DNA from: Rhodospirillales bacterium
GTDB lineage: Bacteria > Pseudomonadota > Alphaproteobacteria > Rhodospirillales > Casp-alpha2
Length of the DNA: 64,000 bases
Assembly (NCBI GenBank): GCA_017640505.1
Contig: JAEPQO010000004.1
Location: forward strand, 124,001-188,000
Direction: 5' to 3'
Below the pieces are notes generated by a model. It saw nothing but the letters and a program-made list of their open reading frames with translations. It did not search any database and was not told the DNA's origin. Shown in pieces: positions 54,029 through 63,284 of the stretch (the first letter of the stretch is position 1; every line of letters starts with the position of its first letter). The translations under genes were made by a program, and so were the position numbers.

Positions 54029-54634
54029 ATGAAGACATTGCCGAAAGACGATGCTGCCGGTATCGACGACAACGCCCGCAAAATCGGCGCCGAGATCCGC
54101 GATCTCAGAAAAGCACGCGGTCTGACGCTGGAAGAACTGGCGTCGCGCATCGGCCGCTCGGTCGGCTACGTCAGCCAGGTCGAGCGCGGTCTGTCGCCTT
54201 TGACCATCCCCAACCTGAAGGCGATCGCCGAGCAACTCGGTATCGGCGTCAACTGGTTCTTCCGCAACGAAGGCGCGGGACAATCCTCCGACGAGGACGG
54301 CCTGATCGTCAGGCGCGAGAATCGCGGACGCCTCGATTTCCCCGGCACCGGCGTGACGGAGGAACTGTTGTCGCCAAGCCTCAACGGCATGTTCGAGATG
54401 ATCCTCGGCCGCTTTCAACCGGGCGCGGAAACCGGTGATGCGAAATACGCCCAGACCGGCGAGGAAGGCGGCTATGTCATTTCCGGCGAACTGGAGCTGA
54501 TCGTCGACGGCAAGCTGCACCGGCTGCGTGCCGGCGACTCGTTCACTTTCCCGCTTTCCGCACCGCATAAATCGCGCAACCCGACGGACCAGGAGACCGT
54601 GGTTCTCTGGGTCGTCGCGCCGCCCACTTACTAA
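54029..54634 (+). CDS. XRE-family regulator with cupin domain
   Basis: A 201-aa transcription factor: helix-turn-helix about residues 23-80 (LTLEELASRIGRSVGYVSQVE) and a C-terminal cupin effector domain (GGYVISGELELIVDGKLHRL, GDSFTFPLSAPHKSRNP). Relatives (PuuR/SutR type) control polyamine, amino acid or betaine genes. It precedes the GcvT-type dehydrogenase by 25 bases in the same direction and faces lysE, so these are likely targets. An upstream ATG at 54021 runs into a stop, so 54029 is the start. Confidence 0.9.
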   Translation: MKTLPKDDAAGIDDNARKIGAEIRDLRKARGLTLEELASRIGRSVGYVSQVERGLSPLTIPNLKAIAEQLGIGVNWFFRNEGAGQSSDEDGLIVRRENRGRLDFPGTGVTEELLSPSLNGMFEMILGRFQPGAETGDAKYAQTGEEGGYVISGELELIVDGKLHRLRAGDSFTFPLSAPHKSRNPTDQETVVLWVVAPPTY

Positions 54635-54659
54635 CTCTTAGATCAGGGACGCATACGTC

Positions 54660-57104
54660 ATGGCCAAGGAACTTCCCAACAAAGCACGCGTCGTCATCGT
54701 CGGGGGCGGCGTCATCGGCTGTTCGATTGCCTATCACCTCACCAAAATCGGCGTTTCGGATGTAGTCCTGCTGGAGCGGAAGCAGCTTACCTCAGGAACG
54801 ACATGGCACGCCGCCGGCCTGATCGGACAACTCCGTGACAACCACCACATGACCAACCTCGCCAAGTACACGGCGGAGCTCTATCTCGAACTGGAAAAGG
54901 AAACCGGTCAGGCGGTCGGTTACAAGGTCAACGGTTCGCTCTCGACGGCGACCAACGAAGGCCGCATGGAAGACCTGAAACGGCGTGCCGATATGGCCAA
55001 GGTGTTCGGCCTCAAGGTCGATGTGCTGAGCCCGAAAGAGTGCCAGGAACATCACCCGCTGATCGAGATTCACGACGTGATCGGCGGCATCTTCATACCT
55101 ACCGACGGTCAGGCCGACCCGGTCGGCATCACGCAGGCACTCGCCAAGGGCGCGCGCATGGGCGGCGCGCAGATTTTCGAGAACACGAAAGTGAATCGCG
55201 TCCTTGTCGATGCGGACAAAGTGACCGGTGTCGAAACGGACACCGGGACCGTAATGGCCGATCATGTCGTTCTTGCCTGTGGCATGTGGACGCGCGAACT
55301 GGCAAGCCGCATCGGCGTCGCGGTGCCGCTGCACGCGTGCGAACATTTTTATGTTATTACCGAACCGTTCGACGGCGTGACGCCCGACCTGCCCGTCTAT
55401 CGCGATTACGATCACCAGGCATATTATAAGGAAGACGCGGGCAAGATTCTCATCGGCGCCTTCGAAACCGTGGCCAAACCCTGGGGCATGAACGGCATCA
55501 ACGAAGATTTCTGCTTCGATCAGCTGCCGGACGACTTCGATCACTTCGCACCGATCCTTGAAGACGCCATCCGGCGCATGCCCGCGCTCGAGAACGCAGG
55601 GATCCAGACCTTCTTCTGCGGGCCTGAGAGCTTCACGCCGGACGACCGTTATCACCTTGGCGCGGCGCCCGAACTTGAGGGCCTGTTCGTCGCAGCGGGC
55701 ATGAACTCGATCGGCGTACAGTCGGCCGGCGGTGTCGGCCGCCTGATGGCGGATTGGATCGTCAACGGCCATCCGCCGGGCGATTTCAACGGCGTCGACA
55801 TTCGCCGTAACCTGCCGTTCATGCGGAACCGCAAATACCTGCACGACCGGGTATCGGAAACGCTCGGGCTTCTCTATGCAACGCACTGGCCGTTCTATCA
55901 GTACAAAACCAGCCGCGATGTCCGCCGTTCGTCGCTGCACCGTCATCTCGAAACCATGGGTGCGTGCTTCGGCGAGGTTGCGGGTTGGGAACGCGCCAAC
56001 TGGTTCGCGCCCTATGGGGTCAAACCGGAATACGAATATTCCTTCACGCGCCAAAACTGGTTCGAACATTCCGCGGATGAGCATCGGAACGTGCGCGAAA
56101 ACGTGGGCGTTTTCGACCAGTCCTCGTTCTCCAAGTTCCGGGTCCAGGGCAACGACGCCTGCAAGGTCCTGAACAACATCTGCGCCAATGACGTCGACGT
56201 CACACCGGGCCGGATCGTCTATACGCAATGGCTCAATGAGCGCGGCGGGATTGAGGCCGATCTGACCGTCACACGGTTGGCCGAGAACGATTACCTGGTG
56301 GTCACGGGTGCCGGCGCGCAGGTCCGTGACTTCAAATGGTTGACGTCCCACATTCCGGACGATGCGCATTGTATCGCCACCGATGTCACCTCGGGTTACG
56401 CCGTGATCAGTGTCATGGGACCCAACAGCCGTGCGCTGCTGCAGTCCGTCAGCCCGGACGATCTGTCGAACGAGGCTTTCCCGTTCGCGCATTCGCGCGA
56501 GATCGAACTCGGCATGGGTCTCGTCCGCGCGTCGCGGATCACATATGTCGGTGAATTGGGATGGGAGCTTTACGTCCCCACCGAATTCGCACCCCACATT
56601 TTCGAGACCGTCGTCGAGGCCGGCGAGAACCACGGTTTAAAGCCGGCCGGCCTGCATGCGCTGAATTCACTGCGCATGGAGAAAGCGTACCGGCATTGGG
56701 GACACGATATTTCGGAAGAAGAAACGCCGCTCGAAGCAGGTCTGATGTTCGCCGTCAAACCGGACAAGGGCGACTTCATCGGCCGCGACGCGGTGCTGCG
56801 GCAAAAGGAAGAGGGTGCGAAGCAGCGCCTCGTCCAGTTCCAGCTCGAGGACCCGGTGCCGCTGCTCTATCACAACGAACCGATCCATCGCGACGGCACC
56901 ATCGTCGGGTACCTGACGTCGGGCATGTATGGTCATACGCTGGGCGGCGCGATCGGGCTTGGCTACGTCAAGAATACGGCAGGCGTCGACGCGGCCTTCA
57001 TCGACGCGGGCACGTTCGAGATCGAGGTCTGCGGCGAGAAATTCGCCGCCAAGGCCTCGCTCACACCGTTGTTTGATCCGAAAAACGAGAAGATTCGCAT
57101 CTGA
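54660..57104 (+). CDS. Dimethylglycine/sarcosine dehydrogenase-like flavoenzyme
   Basis: An 814-aa two-domain enzyme. The N-terminal DAO-type FAD domain has VVIVGGGVIGCSIAYHL and TSGTTWHAAGL, where His50 matches the covalent FAD site of mammalian DMGDH/SARDH. The C-terminal half is a GcvT-like folate domain (residues about 425-800; YVGELGWELYVPTEF, RMEKAYRHWGHD). The reaction would oxidatively demethylate a methylated amine such as dimethylglycine or sarcosine and pass the C1 unit to tetrahydrofolate; the substrate is unproven. Probably under the upstream XRE-cupin regulator. Confidence 0.9.
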   Translation: MAKELPNKARVVIVGGGVIGCSIAYHLTKIGVSDVVLLERKQLTSGTTWHAAGLIGQLRDNHHMTNLAKYTAELYLELEKETGQAVGYKVNGSLSTATNEGRMEDLKRRADMAKVFGLKVDVLSPKECQEHHPLIEIHDVIGGIFIPTDGQADPVGITQALAKGARMGGAQIFENTKVNRVLVDADKVTGVETDTGTVMADHVVLACGMWTRELASRIGVAVPLHACEHFYVITEPFDGVTPDLPVYRDYDHQAYYKEDAGKILIGAFETVAKPWGMNGINEDFCFDQLPDDFDHFAPILEDAIRRMPALENAGIQTFFCGPESFTPDDRYHLGAAPELEGLFVAAGMNSIGVQSAGGVGRLMADWIVNGHPPGDFNGVDIRRNLPFMRNRKYLHDRVSETLGLLYATHWPFYQYKTSRDVRRSSLHRHLETMGACFGEVAGWERANWFAPYGVKPEYEYSFTRQNWFEHSADEHRNVRENVGVFDQSSFSKFRVQGNDACKVLNNICANDVDVTPGRIVYTQWLNERGGIEADLTVTRLAENDYLVVTGAGAQVRDFKWLTSHIPDDAHCIATDVTSGYAVISVMGPNSRALLQSVSPDDLSNEAFPFAHSREIELGMGLVRASRITYVGELGWELYVPTEFAPHIFETVVEAGENHGLKPAGLHALNSLRMEKAYRHWGHDISEEETPLEAGLMFAVKPDKGDFIGRDAVLRQKEEGAKQRLVQFQLEDPVPLLYHNEPIHRDGTIVGYLTSGMYGHTLGGAIGLGYVKNTAGVDAAFIDAGTFEIEVCGEKFAAKASLTPLFDPKNEKIRI

Positions 57105-57115
57105 CGCCCCAAAAC

Positions 57116-57131
57116 TGTGACCCTTATCACA
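57116..57131. promoter_or_regulatory. Perfect CRP-type palindrome TGTGA-N6-TCACA
   Basis: TGTGACCCTTATCACA matches both half-sites of the CRP consensus. It lies 12 bases after the dehydrogenase stop and 79 bases before the degenerate-EAL gene, so it is placed to control that gene through a CRP/FNR-family regulator. Confidence 0.6.
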
Positions 57132-57209
57132 CGCGCTCCGGATTCCTAGGCCTACCCTCGGTTTCGCGTCTGTGTCATAGTGGCATGAGAACGTTTTCGG
57201 GGGAGCACG

Positions 57210-58418
57210 TTGAGTACCGAGGGGCAACCGCAACGCTCGCAGAATGCGGGTGATCTGCTTAAACTGTTACGAAACTGGGGAAAACAGTCGCAGGAGCACA
57301 ATACCCTGCTGCTGATATCTCTTGGTGTGCTTGCGACCGACGACGCCGAGCCAAGTTTCTGGACCGATTTTAACAAGATGGTGGCCGCATTCCGGTTGCG
57401 GCATCATGCGCAGGATTACGCCCTGTCCCATACCGACAGGGCATGCCTCGTCAAAATCACGGAATACAACCAGGTCTCGCTGTTCACCGACGCCAAGGTC
57501 GAACTGCTGCGTCTGATCCAGGAGTATTTCCCCGACCAGTTCGGCCTGATCGACCAGTCGCGGCTGCTGCGCCCGATCGATCTCCGCTTCAAGTTGCCAA
57601 ACGCGATCCGCTTCGTGGAGCGATACGAGGAAATCGACAAAGGCGAAGGCGGCGGTCCTGCAAAGGCCGCGCAGCAGCGCCGCAAGCTTCGGCGCCTTGG
57701 CGAACAGGACATCGAGCGCGTCGTCGAGGTCAACCAGCAGATCGGCCGGGGATCATTCGCCAAGGTGTTCGTCCGCCACCAGAAGATGGTGGAGATTCTG
57801 CCCGGCGGCCCGCCCCAGGATTTCATGCATGAGTACTTTGTCGGCATGGACGCGCTCAAGTCGCACGTGTTTCTCGATGTCGAACTTCGTGGCAGCGGCA
57901 ACATCTTCAACCAGTTGACCATTACGCTCGACCGCCTGCTGCTCGATGCGTTCGGCGACGCCAATCCCGGCCGCGCCGCATGTTCGATCAACCTCAACGT
58001 GGAGTCCGTGTTTACGCGGGCGTTCCAGGCATTCCTCGAAGAGGCCGACGACAATACGTTCGACAACATGGTGTTCGAGTTCCGTCAGGCGAACGTGCTT
58101 CAGCAGTACGACGAGTACGAGGTGGCCGCGAACCTGATTGCCTCGCGCAAGGGCCGCATCGCCGTCGACGCGGTGTTCCCGGAGACGGTGGGCATCGTCA
58201 ACATGAACCGGCTGAACGCGAATTACGCCAAGATATTCTGGCGTCAGGGGGCCGAGACCGTCCTGCAGAACCTGAGCAAGGAAATCGAGGCCATGCAGGA
58301 GGGCGGCACGCAGTTCATCCTCGCGCGCGTCGATGACGATCTCGGGATACAGGTCGGTCACGACCTCGGTATCACCCTATTTCAGGGCTTCCATATCGAT
58401 GACATGATGAAGGGTTAG
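57210..58418 (+). CDS. Degenerate EAL-domain protein
   Basis: A 402-aa cytosolic protein. The C-terminal about 200 residues have the layout of an EAL (c-di-GMP phosphodiesterase) domain (MVFEFRQANVL, KGRIAVDAVFPE where DDFG is expected, QFILARVDDD at AEGVE, LGITLFQGF at GCD-QGY), but the catalytic EAL, DD and Lys-Glu residues are missing, so it is likely a binding or structural version. The N-terminal half is unrecognised and helical. The start is TTG 57210, with GGGGGAG four bases upstream. It converges on the STAS gene. Confidence 0.65.
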   Translation: MSTEGQPQRSQNAGDLLKLLRNWGKQSQEHNTLLLISLGVLATDDAEPSFWTDFNKMVAAFRLRHHAQDYALSHTDRACLVKITEYNQVSLFTDAKVELLRLIQEYFPDQFGLIDQSRLLRPIDLRFKLPNAIRFVERYEEIDKGEGGGPAKAAQQRRKLRRLGEQDIERVVEVNQQIGRGSFAKVFVRHQKMVEILPGGPPQDFMHEYFVGMDALKSHVFLDVELRGSGNIFNQLTITLDRLLLDAFGDANPGRAACSINLNVESVFTRAFQAFLEEADDNTFDNMVFEFRQANVLQQYDEYEVAANLIASRKGRIAVDAVFPETVGIVNMNRLNANYAKIFWRQGAETVLQNLSKEIEAMQEGGTQFILARVDDDLGIQVGHDLGITLFQGFHIDDMMKG

Positions 58419-58729
58419 GCGACGGCCCGGAAACCTTCGCTGGGAATGCGCCCGTCTTTTTCGGCGTCGAAGAACACTTTTTCGAGCCGGGCGAAGCGGA
58501 TCACCCGCATGACGCCGTCGCGAACCTTCGAGAGACGGAAACTGCGACCCGACACCCTGGCCGCCTGCAACACCTCGACCAGGCCGGCAAGGCCGGCACT
58601 GTCGATGCGGTAGACGTCGGACATATCGACGACGAGACCGTCGCTGTCGGTCAGATTCTTCAGCAAAAGCTGACGGGTTTCGTTGATGCGGCGGAAGTCG
58701 ATATCGCCGGAGACACGGATCGTATGCAT
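58415..58729 (-). CDS. STAS-domain protein
   Basis: A 104-aa protein with a STAS fold (anti-sigma factor antagonist type): IRVSGDIDFRRINETRQ and VVDMSDVYRIDSAGLAGLVEV, where Ser in DSAG matches the phosphorylated serine of SpoIIAA. Start at ATG 58729 (GGGAGG five bases upstream); the frame is open to 58780. No anti-sigma kinase is adjacent, but the histidine kinase lies 106 bases upstream on the same strand. Confidence 0.85.
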   Translation of the reverse strand: MHTIRVSGDIDFRRINETRQLLLKNLTDSDGLVVDMSDVYRIDSAGLAGLVEVLQAARVSGRSFRLSKVRDGVMRVIRFARLEKVFFDAEKDGRIPSEGFRAVA

Positions 58730-58807
58730 GACAACCTCCCGATAAGGCATGGCCGGATAAACGTCATCCGGGTCCGGCATTGCGGACGGTCACATCATCG
58801 ATCACGA

Positions 58808-58829
58808 TTGCGGCAAGGTCTGGCCGCAA
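58808..58829 (-). other. Stem-loop between kinase and STAS genes
   Basis: A seven-bp stem TTGCGGC/GCCGCAA with an eight-base loop, seven bases after the kinase stop. The minus strand has no U-run after it, so it is more likely an intercistronic processing or attenuation element than a terminator. Confidence 0.35.
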
Positions 58830-58835
58830 AAAAGG

Positions 58836-60257
58836 TCATTTCGTGGCGGTGCCGGAGACGATCCGCTCTTTCGGGATGGTGAACGTCACCGTCGTCCCCT
58901 TGCCCACCTGGCTCGCAATCACGACCGTGCCGCCATGGAGTTCCACCATCGACTTGACGAGACTGAGACCCAGCCCCGTGCCCTCGCTCTGCAGACTGGC
59001 CGGCCTGCGCAGCTGGTTGAAGGGTTCGAGGATATCCTTGAGGTCCTTCTCGGGAATGCCGAATCCGGTATCGCTGACGCTGAATTCACCGTTACCGTCA
59101 TCGTCCATTTTTCCGGTCACCGTGACCTCGCCACCGGCCGGCGTAAATTTCACGGCATTCGACAGCAGGTTAAGCAGGATCTGCTTGATCGCACGTTCGT
59201 CGGCACGGATCACAAACTTGTCCATGGTGATGTCGGAACCGATGACCAGTTTGTCCGCGTTGGACCAGGCGCGTGCAATCCGAAGCGCATCGCCGACGGC
59301 GGTACAGAGATCGAGTTCCCGCTCCTCAAGCTCGTATTTGCCGGCATCAATCTTGGAAAGATCAAGGATATCGTTCACCAGTTTCAGCAAATGGCCAGCG
59401 GAGAAATTGATGTCCTTGGAGTACTCCAGGTATTTTGGATGTTCGAGCGCACCCAGATCGCCGCGGATCATCATCTCCGACAACCCCTGGATCGCGTTCA
59501 GTGGCGTGCGCAGTTCATGGCTCATGTTCGCAAGAAATGCCGACTTCGCGTTTTCGGCCTGAACGGCGCGGGCGCGTTCCAGGTTCAGGTCGAAATTGCG
59601 TTTTCTGAGTTCAACGGTGACGAGCCGGAGTGCCCACAACGGCACCAGAAGGATTACCAGCGTCAGCCCGGCGATGATGACGCCGAAGATCGCAAAGTCC
59701 TCTTTGATCTGCGCCGACGTGCTGGTTTCGTCGATATAGACCTCGGAAATCGCAACGACCTTCCCATTCTTCATGATCGGGACATAAGCTTCGACATATA
59801 TGTCCGGGCGGTTCGATTTGTTCGTGCCGTCGTTAACCGAGGCATATGGTTTGAGTGTCGAGATGACCCGCGCTGCAGTGGCGTTGTGTTCGCCAAGGTC
59901 CTCCGGATCCGCGCTGCCCATTGTGAAGCTGTCGGAAACGACCCTGAGATGCCCTTTCGCATCGAACAGTTTATAGCGGAAGATATCGCCGAACTTGCTG
60001 ACCCGTTCCAGAAAATCCCGCTCGGCGAGGGTCGGCTGATCCCCGCTTGCGATGGCTTCAATACGCTCAATGGATGTGCCGATGTATGCCGCCCACGCGA
60101 TCGCTTCCCGCTCCGCCTGCTGGCGAATGAGACGTTCACTGACACCATCTAGGATTGCTATACTGACGAACGCGAGCGCCGACATCGACACGATGACCGC
60201 AATGGCCAACGGCCCGGTTCGTAACCAGATGCGTCGAGTTTCGCGCTGCGAAGTCAT
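58836..60257 (-). CDS. Membrane sensor histidine kinase
   Basis: A 473-aa kinase: TM1 about residues 15-37, an extracytoplasmic sensor of about 150 residues, TM2 about 189-212, then a HisKA domain with phospho-acceptor His247 (ANMSHELRTPLNAIQG) and a HATPase domain (N box LNLLSNAVKFTP, G1 VSDTGFGIP, G2 GTGLGLSL). No HAMP or receiver domain. No response regulator is in the window. Its promoter region (60258-60471) is AT-rich. Confidence 0.9.
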   Translation of the reverse strand: MTSQRETRRIWLRTGPLAIAVIVSMSALAFVSIAILDGVSERLIRQQAEREAIAWAAYIGTSIERIEAIASGDQPTLAERDFLERVSKFGDIFRYKLFDAKGHLRVVSDSFTMGSADPEDLGEHNATAARVISTLKPYASVNDGTNKSNRPDIYVEAYVPIMKNGKVVAISEVYIDETSTSAQIKEDFAIFGVIIAGLTLVILLVPLWALRLVTVELRKRNFDLNLERARAVQAENAKSAFLANMSHELRTPLNAIQGLSEMMIRGDLGALEHPKYLEYSKDINFSAGHLLKLVNDILDLSKIDAGKYELEERELDLCTAVGDALRIARAWSNADKLVIGSDITMDKFVIRADERAIKQILLNLLSNAVKFTPAGGEVTVTGKMDDDGNGEFSVSDTGFGIPEKDLKDILEPFNQLRRPASLQSEGTGLGLSLVKSMVELHGGTVVIASQVGKGTTVTFTIPKERIVSGTATK

Positions 60258-60471
60258 GTCCGTTGCCGGGTTTCAATAAACGGTTGAGAAACATGCCGCC
60301 TATACGTAACCCGCGCACCATTAATTAGGTTGAACGCATACCTTATTCGGCCGCGGCAAAGAGCCAGGAAAATGTGAATTTCTCTTTATATGTTAGAGCG
60401 TTACGGGGATTAGCAACCTCGAAACGAAAATAAAGCCACTGTGGAAAACCCGTATCCGGTCGAAACGCCCA

Positions 60472-62211
60472 TCAGGCGGCGCTTTCGTCCAGCAAACTCT
60501 CCCCCGGCTTGACCCGGGAAAAATCGACCGGTGCTGTACCCAACGTAATTTTCCCGTCTTCCAACCGGACCACGGTAAAGGTCGAGTTTTCAAGGTCGCG
60601 CACATCCGGGAAATCGGCCCTAAAGTGAGCGCCGCGGCTGTCTTCGCGCGCTGTCGCCGCCGCAACAACGGACTTCGAAACAAGGATCAGGTTCTTCAGA
60701 TTGAGCCAATCATGCCACGTTAGGTTGTATGCAAGATTGCCGCCGTCGACCCCGATCGTATCCAGTTCCGCATCCAGATCGTCGAGCGTGGCCCCGGCGC
60801 GCGCAAGACTCGCGGCGTCACGGACAATCCCCGCATCCTCCCACATGTGGTGCCACAACTTTGTGCGGACCTGATCGATTCCCGCCGCCGGCCGCTCGAG
60901 TGGCTGACGGCACAGCCCGATCGCGGCTTCAATCGCGTCGCGGTCCGGTTCGGGCAGCGCCATGCCGGCGTTGATCGCCCCGGCAATGGTGTCGCCCGCA
61001 ATACCGCCGAACACGGTCGAATTGGCGACACCGTTGCCGCCGAGCCGATTGGCACCGTGTACCCCGCCGGTGTCTTCACCGGCAGCGTAAAGGCCGGGGA
61101 TTTCGGTGGTACAGTCGGGCTCGAACACGACGCCACCCATCATATAATGCGCCGTCGGCACGACCTCGACATTGCCCGAGACGAGATCAAAGCCGCAGTC
61201 CGCACAACGTTCAACCATGCCCTTGAAGTTCTTCTTCACCATGGCCGGATCCAGGTGCTTCATGGTGATGTAGAGACCGCCGTGCTTTGCGGTGGTACCT
61301 TCGCGCATTTCCTGAAACATGCCGCGGCTGACGATGTCGCGGGTCGCCCGCTCGCCGCGCTCGTCGTACTTGTGCATGAAGCGCTCGAGGTTGCCGTCGA
61401 GCAGATATCCGCCGGCACCGCGAAGCCCCTCCTCGATGATGGTGCCGGTAATCCTCGTGTCCTCGCCCGCGATAAGCCCCGTCGGATGGAATTGCACCAT
61501 CTCCATGTCGCGAAGCGTGAGCCCGAGGCGGAGCGCCATCGCCATTCCATCGCACGTCTTGTCGCCGCTGGGCGTGTGAAATTTGTACATCGTCGGCCCG
61601 CCGCCGGTGGCGAGCAGCACCGCGCCCGCACGCACCATACGAAACGCACCGGAACGCATGTCGATCATCAGCACGCCGGCTATCCGCGTTCCGTCGTTGG
61701 CCGGAATGAGCGCCACGGCACGATGATCCTCCATCCGCTTGATATCACGTGCCCAGACCTGTTCGGCCAGCCGGTTGATAATTTCGATCCCGGTCAGATC
61801 GCCTTTGTGAACGGTACGATCGAACGTCTGCCCGGCGAACGCCTTCTGGTGCACGGTGCCGTCCGGGTTGCGGTCGAAGTAACAGCCAAGTTCGTTTTCC
61901 AGTTCGCGGATACGGACCTGTGCCTGTTCGACCAGTGTCCAAGCCAGGTCCTGGCGGTTGATCCATTTGCCGCCCTCGACCGTGTCCATGAAGTGGCGTT
62001 CCGTGCTGTCGCCCGGCGCCAGTGCGACGTTGTAACCGCCCTGCACCATACGCGTGCAGCCGCACTTGCCGAGCAATCCCTTCACCGCGACCGTCACCTC
62101 CAGGTCGGGGTTGGCTGCCTTGGCGTGCAACGCACCGAACAATCCGGCACCGCCCGAGCCCAGGATCAGCACATCGGTCTTGGTTTCTTCGATCTGGATA
62201 TTTTTGGACAT
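60472..62211 (-). CDS. Fumarate reductase/succinate dehydrogenase-like flavoprotein
   Basis: A 579-aa FAD subunit of the FrdA/SdhA family. The dicarboxylate site is intact by alignment to E. coli FrdA: VQFHPTGL, IIEEGLRGAGG, RATRDIV, PTAHYMMGG and HGANRLGGNG. But the covalent-FAD histidine (His44 in SHTVAAEGG) is replaced by Cys52 in GCTRMVQGG, so FAD is probably non-covalent. Start at ATG 62211 (GGAGG eight bases upstream). It is the last gene of an frdB-like, two-anchor, TSUP, flavoprotein operon; canonical order puts the flavoprotein before the Fe-S gene. Confidence 0.85.
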   Translation of the reverse strand: MSKNIQIEETKTDVLILGSGGAGLFGALHAKAANPDLEVTVAVKGLLGKCGCTRMVQGGYNVALAPGDSTERHFMDTVEGGKWINRQDLAWTLVEQAQVRIRELENELGCYFDRNPDGTVHQKAFAGQTFDRTVHKGDLTGIEIINRLAEQVWARDIKRMEDHRAVALIPANDGTRIAGVLMIDMRSGAFRMVRAGAVLLATGGGPTMYKFHTPSGDKTCDGMAMALRLGLTLRDMEMVQFHPTGLIAGEDTRITGTIIEEGLRGAGGYLLDGNLERFMHKYDERGERATRDIVSRGMFQEMREGTTAKHGGLYITMKHLDPAMVKKNFKGMVERCADCGFDLVSGNVEVVPTAHYMMGGVVFEPDCTTEIPGLYAAGEDTGGVHGANRLGGNGVANSTVFGGIAGDTIAGAINAGMALPEPDRDAIEAAIGLCRQPLERPAAGIDQVRTKLWHHMWEDAGIVRDAASLARAGATLDDLDAELDTIGVDGGNLAYNLTWHDWLNLKNLILVSKSVVAAATAREDSRGAHFRADFPDVRDLENSTFTVVRLEDGKITLGTAPVDFSRVKPGESLLDESAA

Positions 62212-62212
62212 G

Positions 62213-62950
62213 TCAGCGTCCTCCCGGATTGAGCAAGAGCAGCGCACCGGCGACAATCAGAAGCGCCAACACGCATTGCCGGAAACGCTTGTCATTGAAG
62301 TGGCCATAGAGTCTGATACCGATCCAGGCGCCGATAGCAATAGCCGGGACGGCGATCAGAAACCGGTTCGCGGTCACCGGCGTCACCAGGCCGCCCAACG
62401 CCAGCCAGCCGAGCGCCATGCCGTGCATCGCCAGGATATAGGGCTGCGTGACACCGCGCGCCTGTTCACGCGGCCAACCACGCTGCGTGCACCAAATGGC
62501 GGGAATGAAACCGGACAACCCCGCGAACCCGCCGAGCACCCCGCCGACCCAGCCGATCGCACCGTCGAGCGCCCGTCCGCCGCGCGTAATCACCGGCAGA
62601 TTGGCAAGTGCCAGCATCACCGTGCCATAGGCTACCAGTCCTGCGCCCGCGACCAGCTTGAACGTGCCGGGCTCGACGACCTTGAGCAACTGCGCGCCGA
62701 TCGGCACACCGATCGCGCCGCCGACCAGAAATGGCCACAGGTGACGGAAATCCAGCCGCCGTTTCATCGATGCCAGCATGACGATATGCATTGCAAAGAA
62801 ACAGGTGACGATCAGCGGCACGGCATCGGGTGGCGAAAAGAACTGCAACCAGATTGCCGCGGCGACCAGCGCATCGCCAAACCCGGCCGCACCCGCGACG
62901 AACGACGCCGCGAAGGCCCCAAGCAGGATGATGGCAATCTCAGGTCCCAT
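62213..62950 (-). CDS. TSUP-family (TauE/SafE) membrane transporter
   Basis: A 245-aa membrane protein with about eight hydrophobic segments and the TSUP repeats (FVAGAAGFGDALVAAA and LGGFAGLSGFIPAIW). The family exports or imports sulfite, sulfoacetate, taurine-derived anions or organic acids; substrate unknown. It overlaps the upstream anchor gene by 11 bases and ends one base before the flavoprotein ATG, so it belongs to the oxidoreductase operon. Confidence 0.85.
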   Translation of the reverse strand: MGPEIAIILLGAFAASFVAGAAGFGDALVAAAIWLQFFSPPDAVPLIVTCFFAMHIVMLASMKRRLDFRHLWPFLVGGAIGVPIGAQLLKVVEPGTFKLVAGAGLVAYGTVMLALANLPVITRGGRALDGAIGWVGGVLGGFAGLSGFIPAIWCTQRGWPREQARGVTQPYILAMHGMALGWLALGGLVTPVTANRFLIAVPAIAIGAWIGIRLYGHFNDKRFRQCVLALLIVAGALLLLNPGGR

Positions 62951-63284
62951 TGAGCAGAAAGATCAGACCTGTGCAGACCGCGATTCCGGTGCCCACGGCA
63001 ACGGCGATACGCGAGCTTTCCCGGCTGCCGACGAATTCCAGTATGAGCAACCGCACACCACCGGTCAGGTGCGCCGCGAGCAGGATCACGAGCGCGGTCT
63101 CGAACAACTTGGCGACGGGCGTTTCGGCCCAACTCAGAAAACCGTCAAGGGTCGCCGCCCCTTCGATGGCTAGGCCCAGCACGTAAAAGTGGGCCGGCAA
63201 GAACAACGCCAACAGCAGTCCTGAAGCGCGATGCAGGACAAACGCCCAATAATGCGGATGATTGCGGTGAGCGGCTACCTTCAT
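62940..63284 (-). CDS. Succinate dehydrogenase-type membrane anchor
   Basis: A 114-aa anchor subunit with three hydrophobic segments: HPHYWAFVLHRASGLLLALFLPAH, then LVILLAAHLTGGVRLLILEF with a histidine in the haem-ligand position. It should bind quinone and/or haem b with its partner subunit. Start at ATG 63284, overlapping the previous gene by four bases (ATGA). Confidence 0.82.
   Translation of the reverse strand: MKVAAHRNHPHYWAFVLHRASGLLLALFLPAHFYVLGLAIEGAATLDGFLSWAETPVAKLFETALVILLAAHLTGGVRLLILEFVGSRESSRIAVAVGTGIAVCTGLIFLLNGT

Noticed and set aside
54792-56633. 613-aa minus-strand open frame
   Set aside because: Antisense to the FAD/GcvT dehydrogenase; no motifs.
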